Below are positions 1-7,502 of a DNA stretch of 64,000 nt, in pieces (within the stretch, counting starts at the first letter, position 1; each line of letters opens with the position of its first letter). The notes beneath the pieces are model-generated. The model searched no databases. It had not been told where the DNA came from and saw only the letters and a list, made by a program, of their open reading frames with translations. The position numbers were made by a program, and so were the translations under genes. Location of the stretch: NCBI GenBank assembly GCA_029762595.1, contig JARVGJ010000005.1, positions 29,227 through 93,226 on the forward strand, given 5' to 3'. This stretch comes from Methanolobus sp. Its GTDB lineage: Archaea > Halobacteriota > Methanosarcinia > Methanosarcinales > Methanosarcinaceae.

Positions 1-86
1 GAAACACAGTTACTGTAAGTTACAACGTAGATGATGCTGCTGGAAACAGTGCAACAGAAGTATCAGCAACCTTTACATCAGTTTAA
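1..86 (+). CDS. C-terminal fragment of a surface protein (Ig-like fold)
   Basis: The reading frame that starts at base 3 stays open to a TAA stop at 84-86. It encodes about 27 residues rich in Val, Thr, Ser and Asn, ending in SATFTSV. The run VTVSYNVDDAAGNSA looks like the last beta strands of a bacterial Ig-like or cadherin-like repeat, as found in archaeal S-layer or adhesin proteins. The rest of the gene lies upstream of the window, so its size and anchor cannot be judged. A strong hairpin terminator follows 20 bases after the stop, which supports this as the true gene end. Confidence 0.6.
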   Translation, partial: NTVTVSYNVDDAAGNSATEVSATFTSV

Positions 87-106
87 TCTACAATATGTTA
101 AACGAT

Positions 107-138
107 TGCATCTCAATATTTTGGGATGCATTTTTTTT
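107..138 (+). terminator. hairpin terminator after the surface protein
   Basis: Two 10-base arms (107-116 and 121-130) pair with a single G-T wobble around a 4-base loop, TATT. Eight T residues follow directly. It lies just after the stop of the partial CDS and reads as the end of that transcript. Confidence 0.75.
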
Positions 139-441
139 ATAACTAACAATTCATTATTATGCACAGATTATAACTGATAACAGGGCAGTAACAACTATTA
201 TTTTCTGACTATGTAGAAAACCCACTTTATATTTTATTTAAGTGCGTTTATTTAAAAATGATAACTCTTCAGAGTTTACTTGTCACAATAAAGACATGCA
301 GAGGATTAGTGTGTTTTGCCGAATAAGTACTTAATGTTTGTTGATAAAGCGCCAACTATATCGGGAAAATCAAGTCTTAAAATCCATAGTTGTAAATATT
401 AAAAAAGAAAACAACTCAAGAGCAGTTATTTAAATTGTTTA

Positions 442-635
442 GTAACTATTCAGCCTACAACAATCGGCCTATAGATACTGATTTCATCGAAACGGAGATG
501 TTTGTTCAATAACAACCTAAGAATCAAAAAAGCAATCAATAGCAACAATCAAAATAAATAATCCTAATAAAATTTACGTCTCAAATTTATGTTAAGGTTT
601 CGATTGATAGTGTTTTTATCAGGCTGAATAGTTAC
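442..635. mobile_element. MITE-like element with 15-bp terminal inverted repeats
   Basis: GTAACTATTCAGCCT at 442-456 is the exact reverse complement of AGGCTGAATAGTTAC at 621-635. Complementarity stops at both ends of the 15 bases. The bases just outside are nearly the same on both sides, ATTGTTTA (434-441) and ATTGTTTT (636-643), as expected of a target site duplication. The 164-base interior is AT-rich and has no credible reading frame. This is the form of a small non-autonomous element. It sits next to a decayed transposase, which may or may not be related. Confidence 0.55.
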
Positions 636-1040
636 ATTGTTTTTATTGAAAGAATTTCTTGATGAGAATTGTAGAGATATAGTAAAAATTGTTGAAGTGG
701 TTGATAAAGTAAAGACAAGAATTGGAATAAAAAAGGTTCCACATTTCAGTACACTTCATAAATTCATGACAATGCTGAGCTCTTTTTACTTTAGTGGATT
801 ATTATAACACACACTAAAAACATTTTGCTTATATAACTAAAAGGTAGAAGTTAAAGCTATCGATTCAAGTGGGTTAAGTAGTGGTCATTGTAGCATTACT
901 ATTCATGGAGAACAGGAAAGAAACGGAGATATTTATTAAAAACGAGTATTTCAATTGATACTGGAAAGTTTGTAATTAGTGGTTTTAAGATCATGTAAAC
1001 CTGTACATGATGCAAAACATGCAATAAAATTACTGAAGTA
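628..1040 (+). pseudogene. decayed IS4/IS5-type transposase remnant
   Basis: Transposase-like peptide pieces lie in order but in different frames. Bases 652-807 read EFLDENCRDIVKIVEVVDKV and then KKVPHFSTLHKF before a stop. Around 839-894 the frame reads KAIDSSGLSSGHC, which fits the first catalytic Asp block of DDE transposases. From about 896 another frame reads [12 protein letters not shown] followed by [16 protein letters not shown] last piece near 996-1038 reads KPVHDAKHAIKLLK. At least three frameshifts or stops separate them, and no intact C-terminus is visible. The order matches IS5-group transposases common in Methanosarcina. It cannot make a protein. The stretch from 1041 to 1257 shows nothing further that I recognise. 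Confidence 0.7.
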
Positions 1041-1257
1041 ATTCCCTCCATGGTGCAACAAAATTCTTTGTTCTCTGGACTCAACTTTAGGACGAGCCGG
1101 TTCACCAACTTAAGAAATGATAGCCAAACAAAAGCGATTTTTCAGAATCATCACCACGAAGCTATTACCACAACAATACCCATCTCCATTCCCTTATCAT
1201 AATTTTAAGACGCAACTTTCAACTTTCAACTTACCTTAGCTAAAACACCATGACAGA

Positions 1258-2222
1258 TCAATTTCCAAGGAGCTGTTTCACCCTCTCATCTACAAGTCTA
1301 TTGATCTTTGATTCTATGATCGAGGCTGTATCAAAGTTTGAAACGGGTGCAAAATCCTGGATTTTAGCAGTTTTCTCTTTGGATATGATTCCGTTTGCTT
1401 TCAGGACGGCATCATCGACGTCGCGTCCGGAAAGGTGGACATACACGCTTGGCATATCTGAACCCTGTATCCATCCAAAATATAGATTCATCTGAGCTTC
1501 GGTCAGGTAGTTGGCCATATAGGTACATCTGGAATGGCGGAAGAGATGTGGATGTATCCTTTTTTTAACCTTAGCCTTTTTAGCGATTTTCTTGAGTCTC
1601 ATACGGATTGCATCGTAACGTAATATCTCAAGGGAGTCGCTTTTACTGCTCAAGTTGAACCAGAGTGGAGCGTTTGGATCATCTCGCTTGGGATGGATCT
1701 TTAGCCATTCTTTGAGGTACAGTACGCTCCATACAGCCCTTACTCGCATGAACCCCTTTTTTTCCCTTTAAGTTAATGATGGCTCCATGTTCATCAAAAG
1801 TCATGTGTTATGAGTTTTAATATATTGGGTTCATTCAGCAGAATATCCTCTGGTAGTTTCTGGTTCTTTTTTTTGATTGCAGTAGTGATCCATTTTGTAA
1901 GTGCAGGATTATCTTCATCGAATAACCATTTGTATAATTTTTTCAATGCGACCTTATAGTCATGTTTTGTCCACTCACTTTTATCGGACCTTTCTAAGTT
2001 TGCAATGTATCTTCGTATTACCTTTTCATCAGCTTTATCAAAATCAACCTCAATAGACAGTGCAATACTTTTTAATTTTGAAATGTATTTCAAGACCCTA
2101 TGTTCGCTCACCCCTTCTGTGAAGCAGTGATCAGCAAAACGTGAGATGACTTCTTTGTTCGCCGCATTCACACAGGGATGAGATGACTGTACATGTAGGT
2201 ATTTATAAAAAATTCCAAACAA
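1258..2222 (-). pseudogene. broken Xer-type tyrosine recombinase (integrase)
   Basis: Two ORFs are halves of one gene. The upstream half (2222-1794) is the N-terminal core-binding domain and ends near LPEDILLNEPNILKLITHDF. The downstream half (1749-1258) carries the catalytic part with HPHLFRHSRCTY (the HxxR motif), GWIQGSDM, and the YVHLSG block with the nucleophilic Tyr. Between them a third frame reads FDEHGAIINLKGKKG, a normal segment of this family. So there are at least two frame changes. The segment that should carry the first catalytic Arg (a CRIGE-like motif), about 35 codons in intact relatives as I recall them, is missing. The first codon is TTG, 1 base after the neighbouring stop, so the N-terminus may also be clipped. 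Inactive as recombinase. Confidence 0.8.
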
Positions 2223-2223
2223 T

Positions 2224-3018
2224 TTAGTCCATTACAATCTCCACCATGTTCTGTTCCCTTTCATCCCATACTCCATCGATGATCGCAAACACAACATTCC
2301 TGTTGTATAATGTTATCTCTATCGTGTGATTGGTTACTACCTGGGAAACCATCTGGTCTGTCCTGTTACCGTAACCGCCGTGGCTGCTGATGAAAGTGTA
2401 GGTGAGGGTATGTTGTGAAGGATATTGGGTGCTGGAATGGTAGTCTTCAAAGGCTAAGTTCGAACCGTCGAAATCGTACGTGGGCGCATTCATGATCCAC
2501 TCCTCAGCAATCATTTTTGCTTCATCCTCAGATATTGACATGGCATAGCTTCTCAGATCCGTCAATGCTTCATTTATTTCCTGCAGATTGGCAGGCATGT
2601 AGTCATTGAAGTATGGATCAATCTTTACATTTTTAGTCATTCCGTCCTGAGTCACTGTTATCTGTGCGGTTCCGGTGTCGGTAACAAGTGGCTGTCCTTT
2701 CTGTGGTTCGTAGAGTTCTTGCATCCCGGTAAAACCATTATTTCTTAGAAGATCAAGCAAGTTATTGCGAGTTTTACCGTCAATTGCTTTGATGTACCTG
2801 GCTGTCAGTTCATGCTCATAGTTGTAGTAACTGAGATTAACCGTCGTGGAGTTAATAACAAGTTCACTCACTGCCATCTCAGCTGGAGAGTATGCTCCGT
2901 ATGTCAAAAGGGTGATGACAGCGTCATCGTTTATCTCTGGTGTACTATTTTGTTCTTCTGTACATCCTGCACTGAGAATGACGATTGACAGAAGGAATAC
3001 TATTATAATTCGTTTCAT
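2224..3018 (-). CDS. lipoprotein of unknown function
   Basis: The protein has about 264 residues and begins with a lipoprotein signal peptide, MKRIIIVFLLSIVILSAGC, with Cys19 as the lipidation site, so it should sit on the outer face of the membrane. The ORF track starts 10 codons earlier, but GGAG six bases before this ATG (start at 3018) marks the likelier start. The mature part has no motif that I recognise; it is polar with some aromatic strands (for example NLSYYNYEHEL). It lies directly upstream of a dead recombinase, at the edge of an AT-rich decayed region, and may have come with that region. No function is proposed. Confidence 0.7.
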   Translation of the reverse strand: MKRIIIVFLLSIVILSAGCTEEQNSTPEINDDAVITLLTYGAYSPAEMAVSELVINSTTVNLSYYNYEHELTARYIKAIDGKTRNNLLDLLRNNGFTGMQELYEPQKGQPLVTDTGTAQITVTQDGMTKNVKIDPYFNDYMPANLQEINEALTDLRSYAMSISEDEAKMIAEEWIMNAPTYDFDGSNLAFEDYHSSTQYPSQHTLTYTFISSHGGYGNRTDQMVSQVVTNHTIEITLYNRNVVFAIIDGVWDEREQNMVEIVMD

Positions 3019-3048
3019 AGATCTCTCCATAATTGTTAATCTGTTCAA

Positions 3049-3594
3049 GTTTATGATTGCTGCTGATCTGTCAGCTATTATATAGTAATGTAATTTAACT
3101 TATTAAATAATTGTCTAAACTTCAAACAGAGTTGTAGTTATGGTTTTTGGGAAAAATGGGTGCTCAATATATATTGATGCTCCTTTTAGTTATGGACTTA
3201 ATGGGCTCTGTAGAAAACAGACATTTCATTTTATAATGGCATAATAATTTAAAAAGGATAAATCCCGGCTTTGTAGAAGTCCTCGTTTGAATAACAAATA
3301 CAGTTTTATACATTGTCAAGGTTATGGCATAATCGCTTGAATTTGACTGATTTTGCTAAATTCCACTACGTCCTTTCTATGATGTAATCTCTGACACTTG
3401 TAGAAAGGAAGTTAAATAATAAAAAAAATCAACATGTACCTTTTTGCTGTGGGTACTGTGGTGTTTCTATGAAACCCTTTTTTGAGATAGATCCTATATT
3501 AGAACGTTGGGATAACCTGGAATCCTTTTATTTACATTCATGCGATCATTTACTAGAAGTGCCCGTTATTTAAAACCGGCATCTTTTTACTTAT
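3049..3594. other. gene-poor AT-rich spacer with one Cys-rich ORF scrap
   Basis: No credible gene fills this stretch. One open stretch on the plus strand (3427-3573) encodes CCGYCG and later HSCDH, spaced like a small zinc-binding fold, but it has no ATG, GTG or TTG before the Cys pair and in-frame stops lie just upstream. It could be the tail of a lost gene. The motif CTCTGTAGAAAAC at 3206-3218 resembles CTATGTAGAAAAC at 209-221 and may mark old insertion sequence ends. The bases next to 3049 probably hold the lipoprotein promoter. Confidence 0.4.
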
Positions 3595-4083
3595 TCACTT
3601 TACAGGCATGCATATATCGATGATGTGATGATTCTGCGGATGTTCATCGGGGCTGTTCAAATATATCTCGTAACTTGCCCGGGACATGTCTATCTCAAGG
3701 TTATTTCCCATCAGCCACTCAACGACCTTTTCCCATGCAGGCCCATACTCTTGCGGTCCTGTCAGTTCTGCTTGCATAAGCACATATTTTCCTCCCGGGA
3801 GCTTTTTCTTTTTTATTTCCCCTTCCGCTTCAACGTCATCACCAATGGTCATGCACACATCCAGTTTGAGCTCTTCAGGAGGTGTAACAGCCGGATCATC
3901 ATAATAGGCAGACATCATAACCGTATCCTGTCCCATCAATTGCTTCGGACCCGCCCAGCCACAGAGTTTACCGAATAACTCTTCAAAGACCCCGGTGTTT
4001 CCCAAGTAGTTGCCAACATATGAAACATATGCCACATTTCTTTCTTCTATTTCTTTTATTACAGGCTCGCTTAATATTTCCAA
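3595..4083 (-). CDS. GyrI-like / effector-binding domain protein
   Basis: About 162 residues make a single GyrI-like (AraC effector-binding) domain, a fold that binds small molecules. Typical blocks are the N-terminal EIEERNVAYVSYVGNY, the acidic DDPAVTPPEEL, the central KKLPGGKYVLMQAELTGP and the C-terminal DICMPVK. No DNA-binding domain is attached, so this is a stand-alone version, often annotated as a gyrase inhibitor or SbmC-like protein. The track starts 8 codons earlier at a GTG, but that part overlaps the ribosome site AAGGTGATC; the TTG at 4083 lies correctly behind it and gives the usual family N-terminus MEI. Its ligand is unknown. Confidence 0.75.
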   Translation of the reverse strand: MEILSEPVIKEIEERNVAYVSYVGNYLGNTGVFEELFGKLCGWAGPKQLMGQDTVMMSAYYDDPAVTPPEELKLDVCMTIGDDVEAEGEIKKKKLPGGKYVLMQAELTGPQEYGPAWEKVVEWLMGNNLEIDMSRASYEIYLNSPDEHPQNHHIIDICMPVK

Positions 4084-4275
4084 TCTGATCACCTTTTTTA
4101 ATATCACGATATCTTCTGTATCACGTGCTATAAAAGCTCATAGGAAGTTAAGTGAAAGTGTTTATATGTGGCCTGAAAAAGGGAAGCACAACGACGATCA
4201 TATTCAAGTGGAGAAAAGAAGAAATAATTATTATATAAAATGTTTACAGAACAATCCGTTAAAGAGAGTTTGGTT

Positions 4276-5049
4276 TTATTTCCTCCCTCTGCTCCTTTTA
4301 TCCCTCACAAAAATAAGAACGCTCTTGCCGGCTCCACTCTGTGAGCGCTTATCTATATCAAAAAGACCTGTTGCCTCAACCAGTTCTCCCAGTTTCTTGT
4401 AGCCGTAGTTCCTGGGGTCAAAGTCGGGGCTGCGCTTGATGAGGTTTCCTCCAACTTCGGCAAGGAAAGCCCAGCCTTCATCATCGGCGGAATCTTCAAC
4501 TGCATTTCTCAGGTGGTTCACAAGTCTTGAATCACCTTTGAGCTCGTTCGTGCTCCACTTTTCATCTCTTTCTGAGGTCGTGACCGCTGAACCGGAAATT
4601 TCCTCTTTTCTCAGGTTCTCGGTGTAGATGAACTTATCACAGGCCGCAATGAACGCCTGCGGCGTTTTCTTTTCACCAAAACCATAGACCTTAAGGCCTG
4701 CTTCCCTTATTCTCTGGGACAGGCGCGTGAAATCACTGTCACTTGATACGATACAGAACCCATCGAGCTTTTCGGTGTAGAGCAGGTCCATGGCATCAAT
4801 TATAAGTGAACTGTCCGTTGCATTCTTCCCGGTGGTATATGCAAACTGTTGTATTGGCTGGATCGAGTGCTCAAGCAGGGAATCTTTCCATGAACCAAGG
4901 TTTGGTTTAGTCCAGTCCCCATAGATCCTTCTCACGCTTGCAACACCGTATATTGCTATCTCGTCCAGCAGACCTTCTATTATGGATGGCTGGGCATTAT
5001 CAGCATCTATCAGAACGGCCAGTTTATCCTGATTTGTGTTTTCTTCCAT
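4276..5049 (-). CDS. NYN-domain protein with C-terminal OST-HTH/LOTUS domain
   Basis: Residues about 10-140 form a NYN (PIN-like) ribonuclease domain. The acidic residues expected in the metal site are present in AVLIDADNAQ, DSSLIIDAMDLL and IVSSDSDF. Residues about 170-250 look like an OST-HTH/LOTUS domain, with the FDPRNYGYKKLGELVEATGLF core. LabA-like proteins with this layout are known in bacteria and archaea and are thought to act on RNA, with the LOTUS part binding RNA or partners. The start at 5049 follows a clear GGAGG. It is flanked by spacers and shows no operon partner, so the substrate cannot be inferred. Confidence 0.85.
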   Translation of the reverse strand: MEENTNQDKLAVLIDADNAQPSIIEGLLDEIAIYGVASVRRIYGDWTKPNLGSWKDSLLEHSIQPIQQFAYTTGKNATDSSLIIDAMDLLYTEKLDGFCIVSSDSDFTRLSQRIREAGLKVYGFGEKKTPQAFIAACDKFIYTENLRKEEISGSAVTTSERDEKWSTNELKGDSRLVNHLRNAVEDSADDEGWAFLAEVGGNLIKRSPDFDPRNYGYKKLGELVEATGLFDIDKRSQSGAGKSVLIFVRDKRSRGRK

Positions 5050-5220
5050 TTTTCCTCCGCTTGGAAGCTTGTATTGATCATCCTTTTGTATAAGAACATC
5101 ATCAGTTTAAATTAAAAACCAGTATCATTATCACAGCTGGTGCAAAAAGCAAAGAAACAACCCTTCCATCTTTAGGAAGTACAATGGATAATTTTTCTTG
5201 TAAAAAGGAAAAGAAAACAT

Positions 5221-5562
5221 TTATTTATCTGCTTTCCTCAGCCCCTTCATTCTCTCAAGCTCAGCCTCAAGTTCCTTTATTTTCATTTCGTCTATCCTGT
5301 CTGCAAGTTCCCCAAGCTCCTGGTCTGCCATCTTTATCGAACTGTGCAGTTTCTCGATTATATTCTTCTCCAGGTTCAGCCTCTGCTTTTTTGTTTCATT
5401 GACAAGGTCCTCTACAAGTATCTTACCTTCTTCCTTGCTAAGCTTACCTGCTTCGACCTTCTCTTTGACAAATTCCCTTATTTTCTCTTCAGACAATGCA
5501 GCAAGCCCGGCACCAATCAGCGCGGCTGCTCCTAAAAGGCCTATTTTTTTCATTTTGTCCAT
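5221..5562 (-). CDS. phasin-like coiled-coil small protein
   Basis: This 113-residue protein starts with a short hydrophobic stretch (residues 6-23, KIGLLGAAALIGAGLAAL). A long charged helical part rich in Lys and Glu follows, with heptad-like spacing up to the C-terminus (DEMKIKELEAELERMKGL). The middle block (KEKVEAGKLSKEEGKILVEDLV) resembles the phasin or PhaF-like family found on polyester granules and in many genomes without them. Here a structural coiled-coil role at the membrane is the most that can be said. A GGGAG site precedes the start. Confidence 0.6.
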   Translation of the reverse strand: MDKMKKIGLLGAAALIGAGLAALSEEKIREFVKEKVEAGKLSKEEGKILVEDLVNETKKQRLNLEKNIIEKLHSSIKMADQELGELADRIDEMKIKELEAELERMKGLRKADK

Positions 5563-5906
5563 TTTACAAACTCCCTTTTCATATGTATTCCTGCATGTTG
5601 CATATTAGATTTCCCACAATTTCCTGTCCTGCCATTACTGGCATGAAAAGAAGCGGTCCACAATATACTTATCAGGATGCCATGCCCCACATAGTCACCC
5701 ATATTGGTATATATTCATTGGAAGTCCAAACTATATTAATGCACTGACTCAAAAATACCTCTTCCATCCTTTAATCATTCGTAAAAAACAATACCGATTA
5801 AAAATATTTTGCCCCGGCTCCCGGAGATGACAGAATACTTGTCGATACATTTTGCTTTCATATTCAGCAATAGTGTGAACTACCACCCTATAAGCAAAAA
5901 GGAAAT
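5563..5906. other. intergenic spacer, nothing recognised
   Basis: This 344-base AT-rich stretch separates two leftward genes. I see no hairpin terminator, RNA gene or credible small ORF. The promoter of the phasin-like gene must lie in its lower end. Confidence 0.4.
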
Positions 5907-6134
5907 TCATGGCATCTCAAGGTGCCCACATCCGCAACTTCTTCCCAGGAATGTTGAGATCCTGTGTTTAAGAAGATGTATCTCATATTCGCTCATACTG
6001 CCAAGGAGGTCCTTATGCTCACTTTCGATATGTGCAAGCATATTCTCCTCTACCTCATCGATATCATTCCCAAGAGCTATGAAATTACAATTGCTGATTC
6101 CTACATCACTGCATTTAACCATTCTCATTTTCAT
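5907..6134 (-). CDS. DUF1059 family small protein
   Basis: About 75 residues. The N-terminal KMRMVKCSDVGISNCNFIALGNDIDEVEENMLAHIESEH matches the DUF1059 pattern: a strand with Cys, then CxF, a gap and a helix ending in a His. The C-terminus carries CGCGHLEMP, a Cys and His tail that could add a metal ligand. The track ORF begins 16 codons earlier, but AAGGAG lies 8 bases before the ATG at 6134, so that start is chosen. Function of the family is unknown to me. Confidence 0.75.
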   Translation of the reverse strand: MKMRMVKCSDVGISNCNFIALGNDIDEVEENMLAHIESEHKDLLGSMSEYEIHLLKHRISTFLGRSCGCGHLEMP

Positions 6135-6257
6135 AAGGACTGCTCCTTTGTTCTGAATGAAAAACAATGGATCTGGTGGCATATAAACTTAGTTTTTTGA
6201 ACCGGAAGGGTTTACTATTTTCCTCCAGAGAAAATATATTTTTTAGCACATTAAATA

Positions 6258-7058
6258 TCATCCGTTCTGAGGAATATTGAAGCCATGTTGCTCCAGTATG
6301 GACCTGCCCTTTTCTCCTGTGATGAAATCTACCAATGTCTGTGATTCCTGACGGTGCGTGGTGGTTGAGACAACAGCTATCGGGTAGGTTATAGGTGAAC
6401 TCACAGGAACTGAACTGATTACCTCTATTTTATTTGCTTGTGCGGTCTTTATGTCCGTCTCAAACACAAATCCGGCATCCGCCTCTCCTCTTTCCACGTA
6501 AACTAATGAGTTTTTTACCGTGTCCCCTATCAACAACTTATTTTCCACGTCATTCCACAAGCCCTTTTCTATCAATGATCGTTTCGCATATTTTCCGACA
6601 GTTGAAGCATCCACATCTGTGAATGCTATCAGCTTCACTTCAGGCTTGGCCAGGTCTTCTATGCTTGTAAGATTGAGAACGTTGCCTTTTGGGACTATTA
6701 TTACAAGGGAACTAGCTGCAAATTCTCTCCGTGAATCTTTGTAAACGAATCCATTAGAATCCAGGATGTCCATTTGGATTCTATCTGCTGGTGCATACAC
6801 ATCTATAGGTGCCCCTCCTTCAATTTGCATTCTTAGGGAACCAGCATTTGCAAAGTTCATTATGACATCTATCTCAGGGTTTTCAGCCTCAAACTCTTTT
6901 TCTATATCTTCAAAGGCTTCTGTCAGTACTGCAGAAGCAGAAACTGTTATCTTTGTAGCATGTTCCTGTTCAGGAATCTTGTCAGCGCATCCGCTTGCAA
7001 TTAGTACAATTGTCAATATAACTGCGACAGCCAGTATGTATCTTTTGTTTAATATCAT
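6258..7058 (-). CDS. modA: molybdate/tungstate ABC transporter substrate-binding lipoprotein
   Basis: A 266-residue ModA-type binding protein. Residues 1-24 are a lipoprotein signal with box LIASGC (Cys24). The mature part has the ModA blocks: the first strand with ITVSASAVLTEAFEDIEKEF, the oxyanion-binding NFANAGSLRMQIEGGAPIDVY, and the hinge region DTVKNSLVYVERGEADAGFV. It would capture molybdate or tungstate outside the cell for a ModBC permease. No modB or modC lies next to it in this window, so it is an orphan here. An AAGGT site precedes the ATG. A ModE-like palindrome lies 53-76 bases upstream of the start. Confidence 0.92.
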   Translation of the reverse strand: MILNKRYILAVAVILTIVLIASGCADKIPEQEHATKITVSASAVLTEAFEDIEKEFEAENPEIDVIMNFANAGSLRMQIEGGAPIDVYAPADRIQMDILDSNGFVYKDSRREFAASSLVIIVPKGNVLNLTSIEDLAKPEVKLIAFTDVDASTVGKYAKRSLIEKGLWNDVENKLLIGDTVKNSLVYVERGEADAGFVFETDIKTAQANKIEVISSVPVSSPITYPIAVVSTTTHRQESQTLVDFITGEKGRSILEQHGFNIPQNG

Positions 7059-7110
7059 GCTTACTACCTTCTTTCAAGTGGCCTGAATGACAGCAAATAG
7101 GAGAACTGCG

Positions 7111-7134
7111 CGTTATGTTTGGCCATACCTAACG
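7111..7134 (-). promoter_or_regulatory. ModE-like operator upstream of modA
   Basis: CGTTATGT (7111-7118) and ACCTAACG (7127-7134) form arms with one mismatch, and the 8-base spacer contains TGGCCA on the same centre. The layout matches the CGTTATAT-N8-type operator of E. coli modA as I remember it. A TATA-like TTATAGTA (minus strand, 7158-7151) would place the start of transcription near 7130, inside the palindrome, where a bound protein would block transcription. No ModE gene is in the window. Confidence 0.6.
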
Positions 7135-7150
7135 CACATTAATCTTGATT

Positions 7151-7158
7151 TACTATAA
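7151..7158 (-). promoter_or_regulatory. TATA box of modA
   Basis: The minus strand reads TTATAGTA here. With the usual archaeal spacing of about 25 bases the transcript would start close to 7130, over the palindrome. The rest of the 7059-7502 spacer holds the promoter of the rightward TPR gene and nothing else that I recognise. Confidence 0.45.
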
Positions 7159-7502
7159 GTACTTTTCTAAATTTGTTTGTAGATAAGCTGCTTTTGTCTT
7201 TTATGGTGACAATTGGACTTTTACGGAGACCAAAAACCAAATATTGAGTCAATATCAAGGACAAGATCAAATCTCAATCGATTTATATAAAAAAATGAAC
7301 ATGTCAAATATGTACACTTTTAATACTAAAAATTGCATACATTCCATGTAAAAGGTTCTATACAATCATTTTTATATCCTTATATGTGGTTAAATAAACA
7401 ATAGAAATGTTCAACAAATTCTGCTTAGAAGGAAAAAGAGTTTTTCATATCTTCAAGTAACTTGGATCATGATATGTTCATTGATGTACAAAAGGTGTAA
7501 AC

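Noticed and set aside
209-3218. Repeated CT(A/C)TGTAGAAAAC near 209 and 3206 as ends of one insertion element
   Set aside because: The two copies are in the same orientation, 3 kb apart, with unrelated flanks; they could be old element ends but nothing ties them together.
7338-7350. TACA-TTCCA-TGTA upstream of the TPR gene, matching the BlaI-type operator
   Set aside because: One or two such 8-base patterns are expected by chance in 64 kb; it is single and far from the repressor gene.
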